This document shows, piece after piece, positions 1 through 9,997 of a stretch of 64,000 nucleotides of DNA. Both the position numbers and the translations under genes were made by a program. This DNA comes from Shewanella sp. MR-4 (GTDB taxonomy: Bacteria; Pseudomonadota; Gammaproteobacteria; Enterobacterales; Shewanellaceae). The stretch's first letter is position 1; every line of letters starts with the position of its first letter. The stretch lies in the NCBI RefSeq assembly GCF_000014685.1, contig NC_008321.1:3283001-3347000 (forward strand), read 5' to 3'. The notes beneath the pieces are model-generated. The model did not search any database, was not told the origin of the DNA, and worked only from the letters and a program-made list of their open reading frames with translations.

Positions 1-1
1 C

Positions 2-535
2 ACCACGGCGATGCTGATTGGCTGTTTACTCAGTATCTTGGCCTTTGTGTTTATCGGCGCCTTCCATGCCGCTTGGTTTATCGTGTTCGCCATTGCCATG
101 TTCTCCATCGGCGAGATGATGATCAGCCCTAAGAAAAACGAGTTTATGGGTAACATTGCCCCCGAAGGTAAAAAAGCCATGTACCTTGGTTTTGTGATGC
201 TGCCGCAAGGGATTGGTTGGGGCTTAGAAGGCTATTTTGGCCCTAAACTCTATGAGATTTTTGCCTCTAAAGAGTTGTTTTCACGCGAGTTATTACTCGA
301 GCGTGGCATGAGCTCAGCGGATGTGAATGCCATTCCACAAGGGGAAGCCTTTACCACCTTGGTGAGCTATACCGGCGAAAACGCCCATGATCTGACTCAG
401 CTGCTCTATCACAGCCATAATATCGGTATGGCTTGGTATATTATCGCCGCGATCGGCACCATTTCGGCTGTAGGGATTTATATCTATGGTAAGTGGTTAC
501 TGTCGCTGCAAAGGGCGCAGCAAGCCGCGCACTAA
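2..535 (+). CDS. Permease, C-terminal part (MFS-like transporter)
   Basis: The reading frame is open to the window edge, so the gene is cut and only its last 177 or so codons are visible. The product has several hydrophobic stretches separated by short loops and a segment rich in conserved Gly/Pro between helices (GEMMISPKKNEF, then MLPQGIGWGLEGYFGP), which fits the C-terminal half of a major facilitator type inner-membrane transporter. The last membrane span (about AWYIIAAIGTISAVGIYIYG) is followed by a short basic tail. The substrate cannot be told from this part. An inverted repeat with a T run follows about 90 bases downstream. Family assignment is moderately sure; function is not. Confidence 0.6.
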   Translation, partial: TTAMLIGCLLSILAFVFIGAFHAAWFIVFAIAMFSIGEMMISPKKNEFMGNIAPEGKKAMYLGFVMLPQGIGWGLEGYFGPKLYEIFASKELFSRELLLERGMSSADVNAIPQGEAFTTLVSYTGENAHDLTQLLYHSHNIGMAWYIIAAIGTISAVGIYIYGKWLLSLQRAQQAAH

Positions 536-596
536 TGGATTGAGGCCTTCAGGGGCGCAATATGAGGCATAAGATCTCGCTCCAATAGGCTTATGT

Positions 597-656
597 AAAA
601 AGTGAGTTCTAAAAAGTGAGTCCTAAAAAAGTGAGTGTACATGCACTCACTTTTTT
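597..656. terminator. Bidirectional terminator with tandem repeats
   Basis: A 7-bp stem GTGAGTG/CACTCAC (631-637 and 644-650) is flanked by an A run (625-630) and a T run (651-656), so it can terminate both the permease gene and the convergent gene at 679. The segment before it repeats the 14-mer AAAAAGTGAGTYCT twice (from about 597), as if the left arm of the hairpin had been duplicated. Confidence 0.75.
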
Positions 657-678
657 ATTGGATGTTTGACCGAAACCA

Positions 679-1200
679 TTAAAAGCCAGCTAACAGTGTT
701 ACCTCAAACTGTTCTGCTGACAGAGTTAAACCCAAGGCATCACATTGTGCTTGCAGCTCAGTGAGTTCCTTATCGAGGGACGATAAAGTTAAAGTATTAT
801 CATCCAGCAGGTAAACCTGTCGTAAACTGGTGAAGTAAAACAGCATTGTAATCAGGGCGTTTATATCATTATTCGTCGCCGCAGCTCGGATTTTATTCAA
901 CTTTCGATAAATGCGATTTTGCAGTTGCTTTAACTGCCACACATAATAAATTTCCTTAAAAAAGGGCTGAGTCTTAAGCTGATACACTATGGCGCTACTG
1001 AGTAATACCGCCAAAATCACCCCGAGTAGATTCCAATGGAAATTCCCCGTTGGCTCACCGGGCACAGCCTCGACACCAAAGAGTGCGATAAGTCCAGCAC
1101 CAAACCCGAGGGAGCTGATTATCAACCCCAAGACTAAAACCACCATAAACAGGTTCATATTACTTCGGTAAACCGTTTTATCGACTTGCTGTAACTTCAT
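679..1200 (-). CDS. DUF3087-like inner-membrane protein
   Basis: This encodes a 173-residue protein when read from the ATG at 1200, which is preceded by AAGTGAG at suitable spacing. The open frame extends 35 codons further upstream, but that part (MAIQNMDLQRGYSG...) has no good ribosome site. Two hydrophobic segments (about residues 12-38 and 52-70) are followed by a soluble, mostly helical domain rich in Lys, Gln and Asn. The N-terminal MKLQQVDKTVYR resembles DUF3087 proteins of Shewanella and Vibrio as I remember them. No function is known. It is convergent with the permease and monocistronic as far as can be seen. Confidence 0.6.
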   Translation of the reverse strand: MKLQQVDKTVYRSNMNLFMVVLVLGLIISSLGFGAGLIALFGVEAVPGEPTGNFHWNLLGVILAVLLSSAIVYQLKTQPFFKEIYYVWQLKQLQNRIYRKLNKIRAAATNNDINALITMLFYFTSLRQVYLLDDNTLTLSSLDKELTELQAQCDALGLTLSAEQFEVTLLAGF

Positions 1201-1537
1201 TTGCTCACTTCTTATCGAAAAATACCCATTGGCGGCGCAGCATACCTCAGATTGCTTGAGCCTGCCTGAATATCCGCGTTGTAGATCCATGTTTTGAATT
1301 GCCAAGATACAAATTGAAACAGGTAGAGCCAGATTAAAAAACTAGCAAAACACTAATTAATTTATTCGGTTATCTTCCATTTAAAGGAACACTCTTATCC
1401 CATAAGCTCTCTTTGCAAGCTGCGAATAAGAATAAAAATCGGTGTACAATTTGCCAAGATTGCGGAAAAAGAATGTTTAATAACTCACCGCCTCAAAATT
1501 GAACTAAATTCCTATAGTAGTCATAAAGGAACCGTCA

Positions 1538-2314
1538 ATGGCATTTAAAAAAGTGCTTATTTGTTACAGCCTTTTTATCCTCATGAGCCTCTGCCCTTCG
1601 GCGAAGGCGGAGGAACTGCTTGCTGTAGGCACTACTTTTAGCCAGATTTTTGAACAAAAGGCCAATGGGGAATACAGCGGTTTAGGTGTGGATATTCTGA
1701 ATCGTTTTGCCGAACAGCAAAAAGTAACCATTCACTATCAAATCGCGCCCTGGCGCCGCGCACAATCTATGGTCGAACGAGGGCAAGCGGAAATTCTGAT
1801 TGGCCCCTATATTTCCGAGGCCCGGCAAAAGGTCTTAGCCTTTTCGTCCATCGCCTTTTACCGCGATGACATTGTCTTTTATGCCAGAACCAACAATCCC
1901 ACGCCTTGGGATGGCAACTATGCCAGCATCCATGGACTACGAATTGGTAAGGTACAAGGATGGAGCTATGGTTATCTGTTTAACGAACGCACAAAAACAT
2001 TCACTATCAATGAATTTACCGATCTAAAGAGTGGTATAGAGCGCCTATCCCGTGGCGATCTCGACCTACTCGCAAGCAATGTTCGTAACACTCAAGCGGT
2101 GCTTGCTCAAATCAAGATCCCACAGGCCATAGCACCAATTTTGCCAACAATTGATACCCTAGATGGTTTTATGGCTTTTCCCAAATACTCACAATTTCAA
2201 CCGCTTCAGGAAAGTTTTGACCTCTTTCTACAGGACATGGTCAAGACGGGAGAACTGGCAAACCTAGCCAGAGTCCACGGGGTATCGATTCCCGACACTC
2301 AGCTCACCAACTAA
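1538..2314 (+). CDS. Periplasmic solute-binding protein, family 3 type
   Basis: The protein has 258 residues with a clear N-terminal signal peptide (MAFKKVLICYSLFILMSLCPSAKA, cleavage near residue 24). The mature part follows the bacterial family 3 extracellular binding protein plan: an early conserved stretch GLGVDILNRFAEQ (LGVDI), then YQIAPWRRAQSMVERGQAEILIGP, and a second-lobe GRLS-type segment. No permease or ATPase gene is adjacent, so it is an orphan. Such orphans in Shewanella may serve as sensors or have no transport role. A ribosome site AAAGGAA lies 7 bases before the ATG. The ligand is unknown; amino acids are the usual ligands of the family. Confidence 0.75.
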   Translation: MAFKKVLICYSLFILMSLCPSAKAEELLAVGTTFSQIFEQKANGEYSGLGVDILNRFAEQQKVTIHYQIAPWRRAQSMVERGQAEILIGPYISEARQKVLAFSSIAFYRDDIVFYARTNNPTPWDGNYASIHGLRIGKVQGWSYGYLFNERTKTFTINEFTDLKSGIERLSRGDLDLLASNVRNTQAVLAQIKIPQAIAPILPTIDTLDGFMAFPKYSQFQPLQESFDLFLQDMVKTGELANLARVHGVSIPDTQLTN

Positions 2315-2392
2315 CGTCAGTTCTTGCCTAGGCCTCTTAACTTAAGATCTTAAATGATGTAGTGAGCTTGATGCTTAACCCATCACGTTAGA

Positions 2393-3496
2393 CTAAGCCA
2401 CTAAGCAGCCAATTAACCCCTGCTCAACCTCATCCCAATTTATCTCTTGGGTCGCAATCATTTCTAAGCGCGAGTCTAGGCTATCGTCTAGTTCTGTCAG
2501 CGCCATGTCACCATCGCTCCAATTGATCCCCGCAATACCATCGCTGGTGATCATCACAGCCTTTAACCGCAAAAGTGCAGAATGGCCTTGAGTCTGCGCC
2601 GAGATAAACTGCATGAGTTTATCAAAATCAAATTCTTGCATAGGCTCAAATACCCAACCACAGCTAAAGCAGCCTTCGCCCTGATTGTGTTTACGCACTA
2701 GGCCGCGCGCATCGAACCTAAATCCCTGCTCGCTCGCGCTCTCGGCAAAAATCCCCTGTAGGCCAAGAGTGTCGGCGGTATGACGCAAGAGACTCGAAGA
2801 CGAGTTTACGGGCTTAAAAACTGCGGACTGACTGCCCGATGCCTTAGTGGCTTGACGCCTTGGAAGCTTGAGAGACTCGAGTAAGGATGTGGATATTCCC
2901 TGTAACGCACTATGCTCCATCACTGAGGTATCACTCAGCTGTAACTCATTGAGATATTGGGTTAACTCTTCAGCTAATTGTCCACCCTGCGCCGCTTCAA
3001 ACTCAGGGTATAAATCGGTTTTGGTGGTGACTATCACATCGGCAACGTGCAACTGCTGGATAAAATTATCGTGCCCACGGTAACGTTCATCACGCAATTT
3101 TCGGGCATCGATAAGGCATAAAGTGCTCCGCAAACTAATCACATTTTGATAATGGGGCGCACTGAGTACTTTGATAATCTCGTTGGGATGCCCAAGCCCC
3201 GTCGGCTCAATCAGCAATCTGTCTGGCTTAGCACGGGCGATCAGTTGATTAATGGCGACTTGAGTCGGTACGCCCGCGGCGCAGCACATGCAGCCCCCCG
3301 CCACCTCACGAATTTGCACGCCGCTGTTGCTGGCATCCATCAACCCAGCATCAATCCCGACTTCGCCAAACTCATTCACTAATACTGCCCAGGTTTCGCC
3401 TTCAGGTTTGGTCTTAAGGAGCTGTTTAATGAGGCTGGTTTTACCTACGCCTAAAAAGCCTGTGATGATATTGGTGGGAATAGCTTTGACTATCAT
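2393..3496 (-). CDS. CobW/COG0523-family GTPase (metallochaperone type)
   Basis: A 367-residue G3E GTPase. The Walker A motif GFLGVGKT is at residues 13-20 and the family hallmark metal-binding motif GGCMCC at 67-72. A TKTD guanine-specificity-like motif follows, and the C-terminal CobW domain contains GCFSCGWVFEP. The open frame starts at 3535, but the ATG at 3496 is preferred because it is preceded by GAGAG and places the P-loop near the N-terminus as in relatives. Members insert or deliver zinc, cobalt or other metals to client proteins. The client is not evident here because the neighbours are unrelated. No Zur-like operator was recognised upstream, so a zinc-starvation role remains open. 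Confidence 0.85.
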   Translation of the reverse strand: MIVKAIPTNIITGFLGVGKTSLIKQLLKTKPEGETWAVLVNEFGEVGIDAGLMDASNSGVQIREVAGGCMCCAAGVPTQVAINQLIARAKPDRLLIEPTGLGHPNEIIKVLSAPHYQNVISLRSTLCLIDARKLRDERYRGHDNFIQQLHVADVIVTTKTDLYPEFEAAQGGQLAEELTQYLNELQLSDTSVMEHSALQGISTSLLESLKLPRRQATKASGSQSAVFKPVNSSSSLLRHTADTLGLQGIFAESASEQGFRFDARGLVRKHNQGEGCFSCGWVFEPMQEFDFDKLMQFISAQTQGHSALLRLKAVMITSDGIAGINWSDGDMALTELDDSLDSRLEMIATQEINWDEVEQGLIGCLVA

Positions 3497-3564
3497 GGAC
3501 GACACTCTCATGGCAACAAACAGAATTGAGGGCACTCGAGTGTAGGGATTATCCCTTTAAAGCT

Positions 3565-3591
3565 CAACAAAAAGCGCGCCTTAGGCGCGCT
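3565..3591 (-). terminator. Terminator of the RNA helicase gene
   Basis: Read on the minus strand this is AGCGCGCC-taa-GGCGCGCT followed by TTTTTGTTG, a GC-rich stem of 8 bp with a T run, about 30 bases after the stop codon at 3620. Confidence 0.8.
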
Positions 3592-3619
3592 GATGAATGG
3601 ATAAACCGATACAGAGGGA

Positions 3620-5005
3620 TTATTTACCCTTTTGAGTATTCGGCTTATTTTTAGCGTATTTACCTTCACGGGCTGGCGATTTACGCGCCCGCGCTTGGCT
3701 TTCGCTCGATTGACCAAATCCGGCGTTGCCGCCAAAGCCGCTCTTGCCCCGCGCGCCATTAGCTTTAGTGCCATTGCCGCCCGCGCCTTTAGCCCCCGTA
3801 TTGCGACTGCTCTTGTAATTCCACTTAGCGGTCTTAGTGGTTGCCGTCGGCGCCTCACGGTAACGCGCAGGCAGCGGCGTGCCTTCTTCATAACCAGGCT
3901 GCACTGTGACCGGCAAAGTTTGGCCGATTAAGGCTTCAATCTCGGCTAGCATCTCATCATCGGCGGGGGACACAAATGATATCGCGCGGCCCGAGAGTCC
4001 CGCGCGGCCAGTACGGCCAATACGGTGAACATAGTCTTCCGCAAGGAATGGCAATTCGAGGTTAATCACTAAGGGCAGCGCCTGAATATCTAAGCCGCGC
4101 GCCGCCACATCGGTCGCCACCAGCACTCGCAATTTGCCCGCTTTAAAATCATCGAGCACGCGATTACGCGCGCCTTGGGTTTTATCCCCGTGGAACACGC
4201 CCGCACTGATCCCATCGAGAGTGAGTTCCTGCAATAGATGCTCGGCGCATTCCTTAGTGCTGGCAAACACCAGCACCTGACGCCAATTGTTGCGCCCGAC
4301 AAGCTCTGACAATAATTCGGCCTTGCGGCGTTTATCGACTCGATAGACCAACTGCTCAACGGTGGATGCAGTGGCATTTTCGGCCACGTTAACCCACTCG
4401 GGTTGATTGAGCATCTTATGGGAAAGTTGCTTGACCGCATCGCTGTAGGTGGCTGAAAACAACATGGTTTGATGTTCCGTCGCAATAAGACGCTTCACCT
4501 TTTCAATGTCGCGCACAAAGCCTAAATCGAGCATACGATCCGCTTCGTCGATCACTAAGGTGGTCACTGTGGACAGATCTAAATTGAACTGACCAATAAT
4601 GTCGAAGAGTCGTCCCGGTGTCGCGACGAGGATATCAACGCCCTGCTCCACCCCTTTACGCTGGGGATTCATGTTCGCGCCGCCATAAACCGCTAAGGTT
4701 TTCAGGGGGAGGAACTGACTATATTTTTGAATATTAGCGCACACTTGAATCGCCAGTTCACGAGTAGGCGTCATCACTAAAGCACGCAACAAGGGTTTAT
4801 CGCTAGGCTGCTTTGACAGTTGCTCGAGTACGGGTAATGCAAAAGAAGCGGTTTTACCCGTTCCCGTTTGGGCACAGGCCATAATGTCTTTCCCCTCGAG
4901 AGCTAAGGGGATCACTTGCTGCTGCACTTGCGTGAGTTGCTGATAGCCACACTCAGCTATCGCATTCAAAATGGGGGAAGATAAGCCGAGTGTGTCAAAT
5001 TTCAT
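3620..5005 (-). CDS. rhlE: DEAD-box ATP-dependent RNA helicase, RhlE type
   Basis: A 461-residue superfamily 2 RNA helicase with all core motifs: a Q motif around residues 3-30, AQTGTGKT 45-52 (motif I), PTRELA 80-85, TPGR 129-132, DEAD 153-156, SAT 184-186, ARGLDI 302-307 and HRIGRTGRAG 327-336. The tail (about 385-461) is low in complexity and rich in Gly, Asn, Lys and Ser, as in RhlE proteins, where it helps bind RNA. RhlE acts in ribosome assembly and RNA turnover and is often cold-induced. The 195-base stretch upstream before the next gene may be a long leader. Codon use is like that of its neighbours. Confidence 0.9.
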   Translation of the reverse strand: MKFDTLGLSSPILNAIAECGYQQLTQVQQQVIPLALEGKDIMACAQTGTGKTASFALPVLEQLSKQPSDKPLLRALVMTPTRELAIQVCANIQKYSQFLPLKTLAVYGGANMNPQRKGVEQGVDILVATPGRLFDIIGQFNLDLSTVTTLVIDEADRMLDLGFVRDIEKVKRLIATEHQTMLFSATYSDAVKQLSHKMLNQPEWVNVAENATASTVEQLVYRVDKRRKAELLSELVGRNNWRQVLVFASTKECAEHLLQELTLDGISAGVFHGDKTQGARNRVLDDFKAGKLRVLVATDVAARGLDIQALPLVINLELPFLAEDYVHRIGRTGRAGLSGRAISFVSPADDEMLAEIEALIGQTLPVTVQPGYEEGTPLPARYREAPTATTKTAKWNYKSSRNTGAKGAGGNGTKANGARGKSGFGGNAGFGQSSESQARARKSPAREGKYAKNKPNTQKGK

Positions 5006-5200
5006 AGGAACTCTTAGGTATTAGTCGATAGGATTTGCTAAATGTGCAGCAGAAAAGAGAAGAATCGAAGAGATGATTTACCATCTTCTTCAAGATTGTT
5101 GATTTCTGCATCATGCCCTTAAACTGGGCCGCGGAGTCTAGCAAAATTTGCGCTGCATTTATAGGCACAAACGAAAGACTGTTGCGAAACAGGTGATCAA

Positions 5201-8200
5201 CTAAGCCTCTTTGAGCAAATACTGGCTTGTAAACTCAGCCGCACTCACAGGTTTAGAGAATAAATAGCCTTGGCCATAGTCACAGCCCGCATTAAGCAAC
5301 ACTTGGCGCTGCGCCTCGGTTTCAACCCCTTCGGCAATCACTTTCATTCCTAACTTATGGGCCATAACGATAATCGCCTCACACAGGGTTTGGTCGCTTT
5401 CATCCGTGTCGATATGACGGGTAAAAGATTGATCGATTTTCAAATAGTCGATATCGAATTTTTTCAAATACGCCAGTGATGAATAGCCAGTGCCAAAGTC
5501 GTCTAGAGAAACTTGTACGCCCGCATCCCGATAGGCAAGAAGCTTTTCGGTCACGCCCATACTGGCATCGAGTAAGAGTCCTTCGGTAATTTCGACGCAC
5601 ACGCCTGTGCCTGTCACATCCAATTCCTGCAGTAACTCCAGCCAATTGTGCAGCAGCGTGCCCTCATCGCGAAACTGAATAGGCGACTTGTTAACGCTGA
5701 TCTGGATCTCGACCCCAAGGGTTTTACGCCATTGTGCGCTCTGGCGCGCCGCCTGCTCGAAAACCCAATTGCCAATCTCGACAATCAGCCCAGTATCTTC
5801 GGCAACGGGTATAAACTCAGCTGGAGAAACCTGCCCACGTTCGGGGTGGAACCAACGTAAAAGCGCTTCGGCCTTAAGGACCTCACCAGTCCCCATAGTC
5901 ACTATAGGTTGATAATGCAACTCAAACTCTTTGTTAACAACGGCTTGGCGTAAATCTTGGATTAAGCGCATCCGATACTTTGCATATTCCTGCATCGAAG
6001 GCGTGAAGTAGTTGAAACGATTACGCCCCTGATCTTTAGCCGCATACATGGCCTGATCCGCATGTTTGAGCAAACCTTCAATGCTGGTTGCATCATCGGG
6101 ATACAGAGTTATCCCGATACTGGCGCTGATATAGGCGGTCTCCTCACCCAGCACATAGGGCTCGGAAATGCGCCTTAAAATGTGCTCAGCTACCCGCTCA
6201 ATACCCTTATGATCCGCCATAGCGCTGAGCACTACGGTAAATTCATCGCCGCCGAGCCGCGCCACCACATCGGCATCCCGCACACAGGACTTTAAGCGAT
6301 TGGCGGTTTCTATCAGCAACAGGTCCCCCATGGCGTGGCCTAGGGTGTCATTCACCTCTTTAAAGTAATCCAAATCGAGGAACATCAAGGCAAAATGATT
6401 ACGATTGCGGTCGGCGCTCCTGATTTCCGCCCCCAAATATTCGAGCAGCATCCGCCGATTCGGTAAACCAGTGAGCGTGTCATAGTTAGCCTGCTTCCAA
6501 ATCAGATGCTCACTCTGCTTTTTATCTGTGATATCGGAAAACAGCGCCACGCGGCGATAGGGTTGGCCATCTTTATCGTTAATGGTGTTGATGGTCAGCC
6601 AAATAACGTACTCTTCATTGTTCTTACGTCGTTGGCGCATTTCCCCCTGCCACTCGCCTTTTTCGCGGATTTCATTATTCATCTCGGTATAAAAACCATG
6701 GCCGTTGAGATCGCAATAAAGCATGCGAATATGCTGGCCGCGAATTTCCGATTCACTATAACCAGTGATCTCGGTAAAGGCGGCGTTGACTGTGATAATA
6801 ACGCCCGTTTCATCAAGCACACTCATGGCTTCAGAACTGTTGTCATAGACCAATGCTGAGAGCTTTAAGGATTCTTCAATCAGCTTAGCTTCGGTAATAT
6901 CGGTATAGGTACCGCACATTCTCAAGGCATTGTTATTGGTATCGCGACTCACGACTTTGCCGGTATCTAAAATCCAACGAATATCACGGTTGAGGGTTTT
7001 TAACCGATATTCCATCTTATGTTGCGGCGTTTCCCCGCGAATATGGGCTTCGATAGAGTGCAGCACCTTGGGCCTGTCCTCGGGCACAATCGAGTCCATC
7101 CATTGGCGACTATTGGCGTTAAGCATATCGATGTCACAACCTAAAATATCGGCGCTTCGGGCGTTACGCTCGATATGATCATTGCGGATATCCCAGTCCC
7201 ATACCCCCAGATCACTACTGCTCAATACCAGCTCAAGTTGTTCACGGCTGGCGAGCACTTCCCTATCGGCTAGGGTTTGCGCCGTGACATCCAAGTAGCC
7301 CGCAATCACCAATAACACCTGATGGTTCGCGCGCTTACAGGCCACCGTCATATGGGTATAAACAATGGCGCTATCCTTGGCGATAAAGCGTTTATCCATC
7401 TCATAGTTATCAATTTTACCCGCAAGCATAAGTTCAAATTTGACGATATCGGCCTCTATATCATCGGGATGGGTGAGCTGTTTCCAGGTCATATGCAGCA
7501 ACTCATCCTCTGAGTACTTCAGCATTTGGCACAGCCTTGGATTTACCTTGATCCACTTTTGGTCGACGCCAGTAATGGCAATCCCAATGTTGCCAACATT
7601 AAATTGGCTGCGGAACAAAAAATCATCCTGTAAACGGATCTGCTCGTCACGCTCAAGTTCAAAACGGCGGGAGAGCAAACGGCTAAGTAGCCAAGTTGCA
7701 AGGGGGTAAATGGTTAACACGGGCAACATAATTTTTTGCAGCACGGGGATGGCAACATGGCTCGGCAGCAGGAAAAACCACAGCAACATCACTATGTGCA
7801 CCACAAAGGCAAAACTGAAGATTTCTCTGCCCGAAATATTGGCAAGATAGGACTTACGGTATTGGCGCCATATCACCCCAATCAAGCCTGAGGAGATGAT
7901 CACAGCCAGACCAACCCACATGGCGGCGCCACCAATGCTGTATCGATAAGCCCCTGTGATAATCACCGCCACCACAGTGGGCAAACCACCAAAAAAGAGG
8001 CCGGTAACACATAAGAGCACAGAGCGAGTGTCGAAGATAATGCCGGGCTCGTACATCCATGGGGTACTCATAATCGTGACGCCTATGCCACCTATGAGTA
8101 ATCCTATTCCCAGCCGCCACAGCAGAAAATACTGCCGCTGATGCTTTTTAGGAATCGCATCGTATAAAAACACGAGAGCGAGCAATAACGCCGCATTTTG

Positions 8201-8230
8201 TACTAAGGGTAAAAAAATGCTTTTATCCAT
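5201..8230 (-). CDS. Membrane PAS-GGDEF-EAL cyclic-di-GMP enzyme
   Basis: A 1009-residue sensor. The N-terminus (about 1-190) has five or six membrane spans resembling the 5TMR-LYT sensor region. It is followed by three PAS domains (roughly 205-325, 328-450 and 455-575), a GGDEF domain with an intact signature ARLGGDEFTVV, and an EAL domain with AEALLRW, EITE, DDFGTGYSS and KIDQSF. Both catalytic signatures look complete, so it could make (diguanylate cyclase) and hydrolyse (phosphodiesterase) c-di-GMP. The gene lies 110 bases downstream of glgA on the same strand and could be read through from the glycogen operon. The signal sensed is unknown. Confidence 0.9.
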   Translation of the reverse strand: MDKSIFLPLVQNAALLLALVFLYDAIPKKHQRQYFLLWRLGIGLLIGGIGVTIMSTPWMYEPGIIFDTRSVLLCVTGLFFGGLPTVVAVIITGAYRYSIGGAAMWVGLAVIISSGLIGVIWRQYRKSYLANISGREIFSFAFVVHIVMLLWFFLLPSHVAIPVLQKIMLPVLTIYPLATWLLSRLLSRRFELERDEQIRLQDDFLFRSQFNVGNIGIAITGVDQKWIKVNPRLCQMLKYSEDELLHMTWKQLTHPDDIEADIVKFELMLAGKIDNYEMDKRFIAKDSAIVYTHMTVACKRANHQVLLVIAGYLDVTAQTLADREVLASREQLELVLSSSDLGVWDWDIRNDHIERNARSADILGCDIDMLNANSRQWMDSIVPEDRPKVLHSIEAHIRGETPQHKMEYRLKTLNRDIRWILDTGKVVSRDTNNNALRMCGTYTDITEAKLIEESLKLSALVYDNSSEAMSVLDETGVIITVNAAFTEITGYSESEIRGQHIRMLYCDLNGHGFYTEMNNEIREKGEWQGEMRQRRKNNEEYVIWLTINTINDKDGQPYRRVALFSDITDKKQSEHLIWKQANYDTLTGLPNRRMLLEYLGAEIRSADRNRNHFALMFLDLDYFKEVNDTLGHAMGDLLLIETANRLKSCVRDADVVARLGGDEFTVVLSAMADHKGIERVAEHILRRISEPYVLGEETAYISASIGITLYPDDATSIEGLLKHADQAMYAAKDQGRNRFNYFTPSMQEYAKYRMRLIQDLRQAVVNKEFELHYQPIVTMGTGEVLKAEALLRWFHPERGQVSPAEFIPVAEDTGLIVEIGNWVFEQAARQSAQWRKTLGVEIQISVNKSPIQFRDEGTLLHNWLELLQELDVTGTGVCVEITEGLLLDASMGVTEKLLAYRDAGVQVSLDDFGTGYSSLAYLKKFDIDYLKIDQSFTRHIDTDESDQTLCEAIIVMAHKLGMKVIAEGVETEAQRQVLLNAGCDYGQGYLFSKPVSAAEFTSQYLLKEA

Positions 8231-8340
8231 GAATGTGGAAGCAACTCCAAAAAATGAGGCAACGGTTTATCTTACGAAAACTATCCCTCACAAGTGTAGC
8301 AGAATTGCTTACAAATCATGCTCTAATTACAAGGGATAAC

Positions 8341-9945
8341 TCACAAAATGTTATAGAATTGTTTCTTGTAATCGCGAGCTATACCATGCCAATCGAAGCA
8401 CCGCGCCTTCGCCTCACGCTTTAATTGCATCCAGTCACTGCCGTCAAATTTTATTAGCGCTTCGGCCAGTTTTTCCAGCAAGGCCTCGCCCTGATGCCTG
8501 ATATCTTCGCCATAAAAAACAAAGCCATCGACATTATCCTCGACCGTATCCTTTAGCCCACCAACGCCATGTACTAGGCAAGGCTGACCGCTACGCATAG
8601 CAAGCATTTGGCTAATACCACAGGGTTCGAAGGAGCTTGGCATCAGGAACAAGTCACCCTGTTGGTAAAGACTCTGAGAGAGCTCCTCATGGTATCCCTG
8701 CAGAAATACAAAATGGGCATACTTAGCCGCAAGGGTTTGAAAAAATTGCCCTATTTCAGGGTCGCCACTGCCAAGCAGTACAAACAGTGCCTTAGGCTGC
8801 GTTTGCTGCAGCTGTTGAAGCAATGTCTCTAATACCGATAAGCCAGAAGGCAAAATATGGCGCAGGATCAGCACCTTTTGATCGGTAAGCCGGCCAACCG
8901 AGGTCAACAGAAAGTCCGGAAACTCCCCCGCAGAGGCCTGACGCCACAAGGCTTGCAGCCGCGTAAAGGCAATCATATCGACGCCACTGACCTGACGTCG
9001 CCCGCCCAGCCACTGTACTAGGGCCGACTCGATGCAACTCAGTAGTTCCCTAAACTCGGTTAATCCCATACGTTCGAGGGAGGTTTGCGCTAAAGCCTCT
9101 GGGTATTCGCAACCATTTAAAATACCAAGCACCCGCCCCTGCTCGGCTTTGCGTTGTAAATCCGTCTCTAAGCCTTCACCACCGAAGAACCCCAGCTCGG
9201 GGCGAGACGGAAGCAACACCTCCTTGGCGTAGGTGGGTGAGACGAGATGCACCTTACCCGCCAGTGCAATCCCCATCCGCATCGGATTGATGCAATGGGG
9301 ATAACGGGGGTCGATAATCAGGGCGCGTTGGCCCTCATCCAACTGGGCGAATAAGTGAGGAAACCAAGCCGCCAAGCTTGAGGTATCATGGCTCAGCGGC
9401 CTTATCCCCTGCAGCGCAAGATTATGAATCGAAAACACACATTCTATGCTTTGCAATGCTTGATACTCGGGCGCCAGCGCCCGCAGCATGGCTAAACATC
9501 CCGTGTGCCAGTCGTGCAGATGTAAAAGCTGAGGCATAGGCACAAGCCCCGCCACTAAGGCTTTGGCTACGCTTGCACACAACAGCGCAAACTTAGTCGC
9601 ATCATCGGCAAAGGGGCGGTCACTCGAGCCTTGGCTATAAATCTGCCCGGGACTGGATTGCCACAGCCCATGCTCAAGCAAATAAATATTGGCGCCCTGC
9701 ACCTTGGGGTGCGCCAGCCAATACAACTTAATCGGCTCCAGTCGCCCGGCAAAACTCACCTCAAACTCATGGATAAGTTTGGCCCCAAGGCTCGTTAAAA
9801 ATCCGTAGCTTGGCATAATTACATCGGCTTGGATCTCAACACCCGCGAGGGCTTGGGGCAAGTCACGGATCACATCCGCCATCCCGCCGACTTTCGCCCC
9901 TTTCAGCGCCCCATTTTCCGCCGCGACCATTAATATGCGTTTCAC
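8341..9945 (-). CDS. glgA: Glycogen synthase (ADP-glucose type)
   Basis: A 534-residue GT5 glycosyltransferase that transfers glucose from ADP-glucose to the growing alpha-1,4-glucan. The N-terminal glucan/ADP-glucose site KVGGMADVIRDLP, the HDWHTG motif and the C-terminal PSSFEPCGISQ with HGVGGLKDTV are all present. The start is a GTG at 9945, giving MKRILMVAAENG, the usual GlgA N-terminus; no ATG fits as well. It is the last glycogen gene of the operon, 52 bases after glgC. At 534 residues it is somewhat longer than the E. coli enzyme (477). Confidence 0.93.
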   Translation of the reverse strand: MKRILMVAAENGALKGAKVGGMADVIRDLPQALAGVEIQADVIMPSYGFLTSLGAKLIHEFEVSFAGRLEPIKLYWLAHPKVQGANIYLLEHGLWQSSPGQIYSQGSSDRPFADDATKFALLCASVAKALVAGLVPMPQLLHLHDWHTGCLAMLRALAPEYQALQSIECVFSIHNLALQGIRPLSHDTSSLAAWFPHLFAQLDEGQRALIIDPRYPHCINPMRMGIALAGKVHLVSPTYAKEVLLPSRPELGFFGGEGLETDLQRKAEQGRVLGILNGCEYPEALAQTSLERMGLTEFRELLSCIESALVQWLGGRRQVSGVDMIAFTRLQALWRQASAGEFPDFLLTSVGRLTDQKVLILRHILPSGLSVLETLLQQLQQTQPKALFVLLGSGDPEIGQFFQTLAAKYAHFVFLQGYHEELSQSLYQQGDLFLMPSSFEPCGISQMLAMRSGQPCLVHGVGGLKDTVEDNVDGFVFYGEDIRHQGEALLEKLAEALIKFDGSDWMQLKREAKARCFDWHGIARDYKKQFYNIL

Positions 9946-9997
9946 CTAACTTCATACTCCAACAGGGTTAATATTCAAGCCAATTACCGGCTTGGCC

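Noticed and set aside
3508..3891. Arginine-rich 127-residue minus-strand frame
   Set aside because: It is the helicase C-terminal low-complexity region read in another frame; no ribosome site and biased composition.
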